From: Vicinamibacteria bacterium
Lineage (GTDB): Bacteria > Acidobacteriota > Vicinamibacteria > Fen-336 > JAGNNV01
Assembly: GCA_019694155.1 (NCBI GenBank)
Contig: JAIBCN010000093.1
Location: 1-40,836 of the forward strand
Reading direction: 5' to 3'
DNA: 40,836 nucleotides
Under the pieces are notes generated by a model. The model was not told where the DNA came from and ran no database searches. It saw only the letters and a list, made by a program, of their open reading frames with translations. Position numbers and translations under genes: made by a program. Below, in pieces: positions 35,428 through 40,836 of the stretch. Position 1 is the first letter of the stretch. Every line of letters starts with the position of its first letter.

Positions 35428-37323
35428 TCAGCGAACCCGGCCCACGTTGTTCGAGCAGGCCACGTTGTTGCAGTGCACAACCCGTAGGCGGTGATTGGTG
35501 GCGTCGTAGTAGCTGACGAGCGGGAAGCCGTCTCTGCCGATGGCGATGGAGTTGAAGGTGCCCACGTCGCCAAAGCTGTCCGGCGTGGCGAGGGTCGCGG
35601 AGGCGCAGGCGACATCGTCGCAGTGGGCCACAACCAGATTGAGACTGGTCGCCTCGTAGTACACGATGACCGGCAGCCCGTCGGAGCCCGTGGCCACCGA
35701 GTTGAAGAGGCCGGCCGGGCCGTTTCCAACGGCGATGGTGGCGTTGGTCAGGCCGGAAAGGAAGTTGTTTGCGTGCGCGGTCTTGAGTTTCCCGTTCACC
35801 GCGTCGCGATAGGCCACGATGGGAGAGTTGCTGTCGATGCCCAGGGTGACCGCGGTGTATTGTCCGGTTCCCGCCGCGGCGTCGCCGACCACGACGATGG
35901 GCGAGTTGCACAGGTTGTCGTTGCAGCGGGCGATCTTGAGGCGGTCGTTGGTCTCGTCGTGGTAGCTCACTATCGCGAGGCCGCCGGTGTTGGTGATGGA
36001 GGTGAAGGTCCCCACGACGTCGTCCGCCGCTCCCCCGTTGTCCATCACCTTGATCGCGCTGGCGGAGCAGACCGCGTTGCTGCAGATGGCGAGCTTCAGC
36101 TCGCGATTCGCCTCATCGTAGTAACTGATCATCGGAAAGCCGGTGCTGCCGTTCTTCGTGATCGCGGCGTGGGTGCCCCCGCCCGTGTCGACCACCACGG
36201 AGGTGGCGGCGGAGCAGACGACGTCCGCGCAATGCGCGACCTTGAGCGCGTTGGCGGTGGCGTCCCAGTAGGCGATGACGCCGCGGTTGTCGCTCCCCAG
36301 GGTGATGGAGGAATACTGGCCCACGTCGTTGGCGCCACCCCCGTTGTCGGCCACCGCGATCGCGGCGGTCGTGCAGGCGGCGTCGTTGCAGTGGGCCACC
36401 TTGAGGCGCCGGTTGGTGATGTCGTAGTAGCTGATGAGCCCAAGTCCGTCGGAGCCGATCACGATCGAGCTGTAGTAGCCGACGTTGTTGGCGGCGCTGC
36501 CCTCGACGTTCGAGATGGCAAAGCCGGGCTGACCGCTCGCCGAAGAGACGCAGACCACGGTTCCGTCCGCGTTGACCGTGTTGATGGTGGCGCCCGGAAG
36601 GCATCCGGCGCTGATCGCGGCCTGCGCGCCGAGCGCGGCCCGCGCGGCCGAGGCGGTGCTCGCCCCGGTGCCGCCCTGAGCGATCGAGAGCGGCGTTGAC
36701 AGCGCGGAGAGAGACGTGATGTCGGCGTTGGCCCCGCTCGCAGCGGCGCCGAGGTTCGAGCGGGCGGCCGCGGGGGTGGAGGCTCCCGTACCCCCTTGGC
36801 CCACGCCGATCACGGTGCCCGCGAGCACATACCCCGAGGATGCGACGCCGCCCAGAGTCGCAGCGTCGCCAGCCTTGGACGCGAACACGGCGTTGGGGGT
36901 GGGCGTCACTTCATGGCGGGGCGTGAGAAGAGTGAAGGCCGAGGCCGACCCTCCCGGCCGCACGCCGATCTCGAGCCAGCGCGCCTCGCCCTGAAACTGC
37001 GCCCCGAAGTCGAGCTTTACCGCGAAGAGCCCGGCCACGACCGGCACGTTGGCCTTCAGGAGCGTTCCGCCGATCTGCGCCCCGGAAGCGGGGGCGTCGA
37101 AGAGCTTGAACTCCAGGTCGTACGAACCGGCCGCCGGCGCTCCCGCATCGGCGAGCTGGCCCTGGTAGGTAAACGCCGTGCCCAGGGGTGTTTGGGATCG
37201 CGCATGGGAGGCCAGAAGCAGGGCCAGGACCGCAAAGCAGACACTCCGCGCAGTCCTCTGCCGCACCCTTCTAGGGCCGGCAATCCAGGATCGTCGTTCA
37301 GCTTGATGGCACACAGGTCGCAT
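35428..37323 (-). CDS. Secreted protein with seven ~45-50-residue Cys-paired repeats
   Basis: 631 residues; the ATG at 37323 has GAGGGA 8 bp upstream. A signal peptide (SVCFAVLALLLASHARSQ) is followed by a domain with TAFTYQGQLADAGAPA. Next come two phage-tail-like GQGGTGAST..AARSNLGA repeats (residues ~175-235). From residue ~280 seven repeats follow of the form YSSI..GSDG.ISYYD.TNRRLKVAHCNDAAC. Five of them end in C-x3-C-like pairs and one (about the fifth) lacks both Cys. Seven such beta-rich units suggest a seven-bladed propeller (inference). It is the first gene of the minus-strand operon leading to the peptide and kinase. Confidence 0.85.
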   Translation of the reverse strand: MRPVCHQAERRSWIAGPRRVRQRTARSVCFAVLALLLASHARSQTPLGTAFTYQGQLADAGAPAAGSYDLEFKLFDAPASGAQIGGTLLKANVPVVAGLFAVKLDFGAQFQGEARWLEIGVRPGGSASAFTLLTPRHEVTPTPNAVFASKAGDAATLGGVASSGYVLAGTVIGVGQGGTGASTPAAARSNLGAAASGANADITSLSALSTPLSIAQGGTGASTASAARAALGAQAAISAGCLPGATINTVNADGTVVCVSSASGQPGFAISNVEGSAANNVGYYSSIVIGSDGLGLISYYDITNRRLKVAHCNDAACTTAAIAVADNGGGANDVGQYSSITLGSDNRGVIAYWDATANALKVAHCADVVCSAATSVVVDTGGGTHAAITKNGSTGFPMISYYDEANRELKLAICSNAVCSASAIKVMDNGGAADDVVGTFTSITNTGGLAIVSYHDETNDRLKIARCNDNLCNSPIVVVGDAAAGTGQYTAVTLGIDSNSPIVAYRDAVNGKLKTAHANNFLSGLTNATIAVGNGPAGLFNSVATGSDGLPVIVYYEATSLNLVVAHCDDVACASATLATPDSFGDVGTFNSIAIGRDGFPLVSYYDATNHRLRVVHCNNVACSNNVGRVR

Positions 37324-37386
37324 TCGAGAGTTCCCTCAACCCTGACGTGCGGAATCCGGGGCCAAAACCGGACAATTCAATTTCTG

Positions 37387-37406
37387 GAGGTGAGCTGGTT
37401 CACCTC
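37387..37406. promoter_or_regulatory. 7-bp inverted repeat in divergent intergenic region
   Basis: GAGGTGA (37387-37393) and TCACCTC (37400-37406) are perfect inverted copies 6 bp apart. They lie in the 134-bp gap between the surface-protein operon (minus) and the sigma factor-kinase operon (plus). It is a possible binding site for a regulator acting in both directions. A TGGCATACT at about 37432 could be the -10 for the sigma gene. Confidence 0.4.
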
Positions 37407-37457
37407 GTCGGGGTCTCAAGCCGAATCCGATCTGGCATACTGAAAACCCCCACCTCA

Positions 37458-38048
37458 ATGAGCGCCTTGACCCTCAATTCCGCCGGCACGGTTTCGCCTC
37501 GGACCATCACACGGCTCCTCCAGTCGTGGCAGGCGGGCGAGGATGCGGCTCTGGATCGACTTTTTGAACACATCTACCCGGAGCTGCGGCGCATGGCGGA
37601 GGGTCTCGCCTTCAGGAATCGGGGCCACACCCTGGAGCCCGCCGCCCTCCTGAGCGAGGCTTACATCCGGATGGTGAGCCAGCGGCTCGCCACTCTCGAG
37701 AACCGGCGGCATTTCTTCGCGATCGCTTCGAGGCTGATGCGCCAGGTCCTGGTCGATCACGCGCGCGAGCGCAGGGCCCTCAAGCGAGGAGGCGGCTGGG
37801 AGCGCGTCACCCTTTCGGGCATCGGGGCTCCGGGACTCGCCGAACCGGACATCCTCGACCTCCACGAAGCACTCGAGCAGCTCGACGCCGTCGATCCTCG
37901 GAAGGTGCGGGTTCTGGAGATGCGGTACTTCGGCGGGATGAGCCTCGACGAGATCGCGCGCGTGGAAGGCGTCGTCGAAAAGACCGTGCAACGCGACCTC
38001 CGATTCACCGAGGCCTTCCTGCACAACGCCCTCCGTCCGCGCCGATGA
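37458..38048 (+). CDS. ECF-type RNA polymerase sigma factor (ECF-like, PknB-linked)
   Basis: 196 residues from the ATG at 37458. The frame continues upstream, but MSALTLNSAG gives the family N-terminus. Sigma2 is YPELRRMAEGLAFRNRGHTLEPAALLSEAYIRMV (residues ~43-76), with the DHARERRALKRGG linker. Sigma4 is VRVLEMRYFGGMSLDEIARVEGVVEKTVQRDLRF (~153-186). Known: this subgroup is common in Acidobacteriota and Planctomycetes, often beside Ser/Thr kinases, and may be activated by phosphorylation or by promoter recruitment. It overlaps the kinase start by 4 bp. It diverges from the surface/peptide operon, a candidate target. Confidence 0.92.
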   Translation: MSALTLNSAGTVSPRTITRLLQSWQAGEDAALDRLFEHIYPELRRMAEGLAFRNRGHTLEPAALLSEAYIRMVSQRLATLENRRHFFAIASRLMRQVLVDHARERRALKRGGGWERVTLSGIGAPGLAEPDILDLHEALEQLDAVDPRKVRVLEMRYFGGMSLDEIARVEGVVEKTVQRDLRFTEAFLHNALRPRR

Positions 38049-40744
38049 AACTGGGACTGGAGAGGCTGGCCCGCGCGGAGGTGATCTTCAACGCCGCGAT
38101 CGAGCGTCCGGCCGGGGAGCAGGCGGAGCTGATCGCGCGGCTCTGCGGCGGGGACCAGGATCTGCTCGATTTCGTCCGCGACCTCCTTCACAGCGACGAG
38201 AGCGGCGGCGGTGAAGCGGTGAGCGCCCTGGTGGCCCGTTCGAAGCAGGAGGCCGAACGGGCGGCGCCGGGTCGCGACGACAGCCACGTCCCCACCCGCA
38301 TCGGTTCCTATTCCATCCAGGGCGTTCTCGGCCAGGGCGGCATGGGTGTCGTCTACAAGGCCGTCCGCGACGACGACTTCGAGAAGGTCGTGGCGATCAA
38401 GGTGGTAAAGCGAGGAATGGACACGGGGGCGGTGCTCGAACGCTTCCGCCAGGAACGCCAGATCCTCGCCTCCTTCGACCATCCCAACATCGCGCGGCTC
38501 CTGGATGGCGGACAGACCGACGACGGCCGGCCCTACCTGGTGATGGACTACGTCTCTGGCACCGAGCTCATGGACTTCATCCGCGAGCGGCGGCCTTCCA
38601 TCGAGCAGAAGCTCCGGCTGTTCCTCGCGATCTGCCGCGCCGTCGAGTACGCGCACCGGCGGCTGGTCGTGCATCGCGACCTCAAGCCTTCGAACATCCG
38701 GGTGAACGAAAAGGACGAGCCGGTTCTCCTCGACTTCGGTATCGCCAAGCTCCTCGACGCGGACGCACGGATGACCCAGACCGGCTTTCCGGCCATGACG
38801 CCGCAGTACGCCGCGCCCGAGCAGGTGCGCGGCGAGCCCATCACGGTGGCGGCCGACGTCTACACCCTGGGTCTGCTGCTCTACGAGATGCTGAGCGGCG
38901 CGAAAGCCCACCGGATCGCTTCGATGTCGGGACCCGAGGTCTTCCGCGCGGTCTGCGTGGACGACGCGCCGAGCCTCGCGACCACCGCGCCGGGCCTGCC
39001 CAGGGATCTGGACGCCATCGTCTCCATGGCCCTGCGCAAGGAGCCCTCGCGCCGCTACCCTTCGGCCGGTCGCATCGCGGAGGACGTCGAGCACTTCCTC
39101 AAAGGCGAGCCCGTGAACGCGCGCGCGGGCTCGCGGGCGTACAAGACGGGAAAGTTCCTGCGGCGGCACTGGCGCGCGGCTCTCGCGGTGAGCCTGGTGC
39201 TCGTGACAATCGCGGGCTCGAGCCTCGCCCTCCTTCGATTCGCGAGGCAGGCCGAGCGGGAGCGGCAGAAGGCGGAGCAGGTGTCTTCGTTCCTCACCAG
39301 CATCTTCCGGGTCTCCACCCCGAGCGAAGCCAAGGGCAACACCGTCACGGCGCGCGAGATCCTGGACGCGGGCGCCGAGAGGATCGGCAAGGACACGACC
39401 CTTGCCCCCGAGGTCAAGGTCGACATCATGGAGACGGTGGCTCTCGTCTACTACTCTTTGGGCCTCTTTCACCGCTCGACAGAGGTGCTCGAGGCCTCTC
39501 TCGGCCTGCGGCGTCAACTGGGCGTCGAGGCGGACATCGCCGCCACCATCGGAGCGCTCGGCTCCGTGCGCAGCGAGATGGGCGACTACAAGGCGGCGAG
39601 CGATCTGCTCAAGGAGAGTCTCGCCATTCAGCTCCGTGTGCGACCCAACGACCCCGACGTGGGGCGAGTGGAGAACGACCTGGGCGTTCTGCTCTACCAC
39701 CTCGACGACTGCGAGGAGAGCCAGCGGCTGTTGCGCGACGCCCTCCGGTTCGTCGAGAACGGGGTCGGCGCGGAGCGCTCGACGGTGAAGAACAACCTCG
39801 GGCTGTGCAGCATGCGCCTGTCGAAGTACGACGAGGCGATCGCCCTGTATTCCGAAGCCCGGACTCTCGACGAGAAGGCGGCCGGGAAAGGCGACATCGG
39901 CGTCGCCAACGCCCTGACCAATCTCGGATTCGCCCTGGCCCAGAAGGCGCGCTACCCCGAGGCCGAGCCGCTTCTCCGCGAATCGGTGGCCATCCGCAAG
40001 CGGGTTCTGCCTCCGACCCACTCCGAACTCGCCCGTTCCTACAGCAATCTCGCCCGGGTGCTTCTCGAGGTCGGGGATCTTCCGGGGGCGGCTGAGGCGC
40101 AGAAGGAGACACGGATCATCCGCGACGCCTTGTCCCATTCGCCCCTCGTCGTCACCGACGACTTCGTGGATGGATCCCTCCATCTGGCCCTTGGGGACTG
40201 GCGCGCAGCCCGGAAGAGCCTGACCGATGCAGTGGATCGGGGCCGCACCCTGCTCGGCGCGGACCATCACGACACCCTGCAGGCGATGTCGGCCCTCGGC
40301 GTCGCACTCGATCGGTTGAACCAGCGAGCCGAGGCGGAGCGCCTCCAGGGAGAGGTGCTCGACGCCGCTCTTCGCCGCTACGGCCCGCGCCATTCCCTGG
40401 TCGGCCTGGCCGGAGCCCGCATGGCCGCGCTGCGCCTCGAGGCGAACCAGATCCAGGAAGCACTGTCCTTGGGCCGCCAGGCCGTTGAGGTCCTGTCCGA
40501 GGCTCACGGCCGCGACCATCCGAAGGTCGCGGATGCCCTGATGGTCGAAGGCGCGGCGCTCAGCGCGGCCGGGCGGAAGGACGACGCGCGGCAAGCCTTC
40601 GCCGAAGCCCTTCGCATCCGCGCGACGAAGCTGCGGCCGGGGAATCCCGCGATCCGCGAGGCCGAGATGGCAGGCGGGTCAGGCCGGAAAACGGAAAAGC
40701 CCTCCGCGCTGCCGTCTGGAGCCGGTGGCGCTCACGGAACCTGA
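38045..40744 (+). CDS. PknB-type membrane Ser/Thr kinase with TPR sensor region
   Basis: 899 residues. The kinase domain (residues ~88-350) has GQGGMG (96-101), catalytic Lys119 (VAIKVVK), HRDLKPSN (210-217) and DFG (230-232). A single membrane helix spans ~377-396. The rest (~410-890) is a string of TPR-like helices, e.g. KNNLGLCSMRLSKYDEAIALYSEARTLDEKA and a TPR_12-like AVEVLSEAHGRDHPKVADALM. The N-terminal 80 residues match the small helical cap in many acidobacterial kinases. The ATG overlaps the sigma stop, so the pair is coupled; the TPR part, facing outward, may sense a protein partner. The last 92 bp of the window hold nothing recognised. Confidence 0.95.
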   Translation: MKLGLERLARAEVIFNAAIERPAGEQAELIARLCGGDQDLLDFVRDLLHSDESGGGEAVSALVARSKQEAERAAPGRDDSHVPTRIGSYSIQGVLGQGGMGVVYKAVRDDDFEKVVAIKVVKRGMDTGAVLERFRQERQILASFDHPNIARLLDGGQTDDGRPYLVMDYVSGTELMDFIRERRPSIEQKLRLFLAICRAVEYAHRRLVVHRDLKPSNIRVNEKDEPVLLDFGIAKLLDADARMTQTGFPAMTPQYAAPEQVRGEPITVAADVYTLGLLLYEMLSGAKAHRIASMSGPEVFRAVCVDDAPSLATTAPGLPRDLDAIVSMALRKEPSRRYPSAGRIAEDVEHFLKGEPVNARAGSRAYKTGKFLRRHWRAALAVSLVLVTIAGSSLALLRFARQAERERQKAEQVSSFLTSIFRVSTPSEAKGNTVTAREILDAGAERIGKDTTLAPEVKVDIMETVALVYYSLGLFHRSTEVLEASLGLRRQLGVEADIAATIGALGSVRSEMGDYKAASDLLKESLAIQLRVRPNDPDVGRVENDLGVLLYHLDDCEESQRLLRDALRFVENGVGAERSTVKNNLGLCSMRLSKYDEAIALYSEARTLDEKAAGKGDIGVANALTNLGFALAQKARYPEAEPLLRESVAIRKRVLPPTHSELARSYSNLARVLLEVGDLPGAAEAQKETRIIRDALSHSPLVVTDDFVDGSLHLALGDWRAARKSLTDAVDRGRTLLGADHHDTLQAMSALGVALDRLNQRAEAERLQGEVLDAALRRYGPRHSLVGLAGARMAALRLEANQIQEALSLGRQAVEVLSEAHGRDHPKVADALMVEGAALSAAGRKDDARQAFAEALRIRATKLRPGNPAIREAEMAGGSGRKTEKPSALPSGAGGAHGT

Positions 40745-40836
40745 GCGCAAAGGGTGGGGTCCTGCGCTTGCTTCAGGCTTCCTCAACGCGGAGGCATGCA
40801 CACCGCAAGACGACTGTTGGACCCCGAGATAGCGAC

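Noticed and set aside
37757..40594. 945-aa minus-strand open frame
   Set aside because: Antisense shadow of the sigma factor and PknB-TPR kinase.

Overview
This is a high-GC, gene-dense chromosomal window. It carries box-pathway benzoyl-CoA genes, an ECF sigma factor overlapping a PknB-TPR kinase, a DUF5916 outer-membrane protein, S9 peptidase and NHL-propeller proteins with signal peptides, and an orphan 2-oxoacid:ferredoxin oxidoreductase. That mix suggests a Gram-negative soil or sediment bacterium, most likely Acidobacteriota. This is inferred from gene content only; there is no rRNA marker, and Myxococcota or Gemmatimonadota are not excluded.

Layout. 1-9655 (all minus): a penicillin-acylase-family protein running into an FG-GAP/VCBS segment cut by the window edge; an arsR-arsD-arsA arsenic operon without a pump gene; a ThrE-type exporter; an RNase D-like exonuclease; RlmD; an AlkD-like HEAT-repeat protein. 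9684-15131: an aerobic benzoyl-CoA ('box') locus. boxR (XRE domain fused to a shikimate-kinase-like domain) diverges from boxC, a secreted M20/AbgB-like amidohydrolase and boxB; boxA is not in the window. 15132-18251: an accessory island. It holds an alternating-purine/pyrimidine hexamer tract, a ~155-bp long hairpin and a four-helix-bundle protein gene, bracketed by two diverged copies of a 'GTCATTGCGAGG' repeat. Next come integron-type cassettes with two good attC-like sites, one carrying a predicted PD-(D/E)XK nuclease, and then a tandem 18-mer resembling an IS end. No integrase, reverse transcriptase or transposase gene is present.

18252-24782: small proteins (DUF3303, P-loop kinase), an NHL propeller, PdxH, a two-gene 2-oxoacid:ferredoxin oxidoreductase in which four subunits are fused in pairs, and two small Cys-rich proteins. 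24779-32067: a DUF5916 outer-membrane protein on minus, then a tightly coupled plus-strand run (NicO-like metal transporter, UbiX, S9 peptidase, GT-C-like membrane protein).

32064-37323 (minus) is the most suggestive locus. A secreted seven-repeat protein and an Ig-like/lamin-tail surface protein are followed, with ATGA overlap, by a 67-aa peptide matching the lasso-type leader pattern YxxPxLxxxG. After it come an HPr-kinase-like P-loop kinase and an FMN reductase. No lasso cyclase or protease is present and the tail lacks a ring-forming acidic residue, so this may be an orphan peptide-phosphorylation or cell-surface system. Diverging from it, 37458-40744 encodes an ECF sigma factor overlapping a membrane PknB-TPR kinase, plausibly its regulator; an inverted repeat lies in the shared intergenic region.
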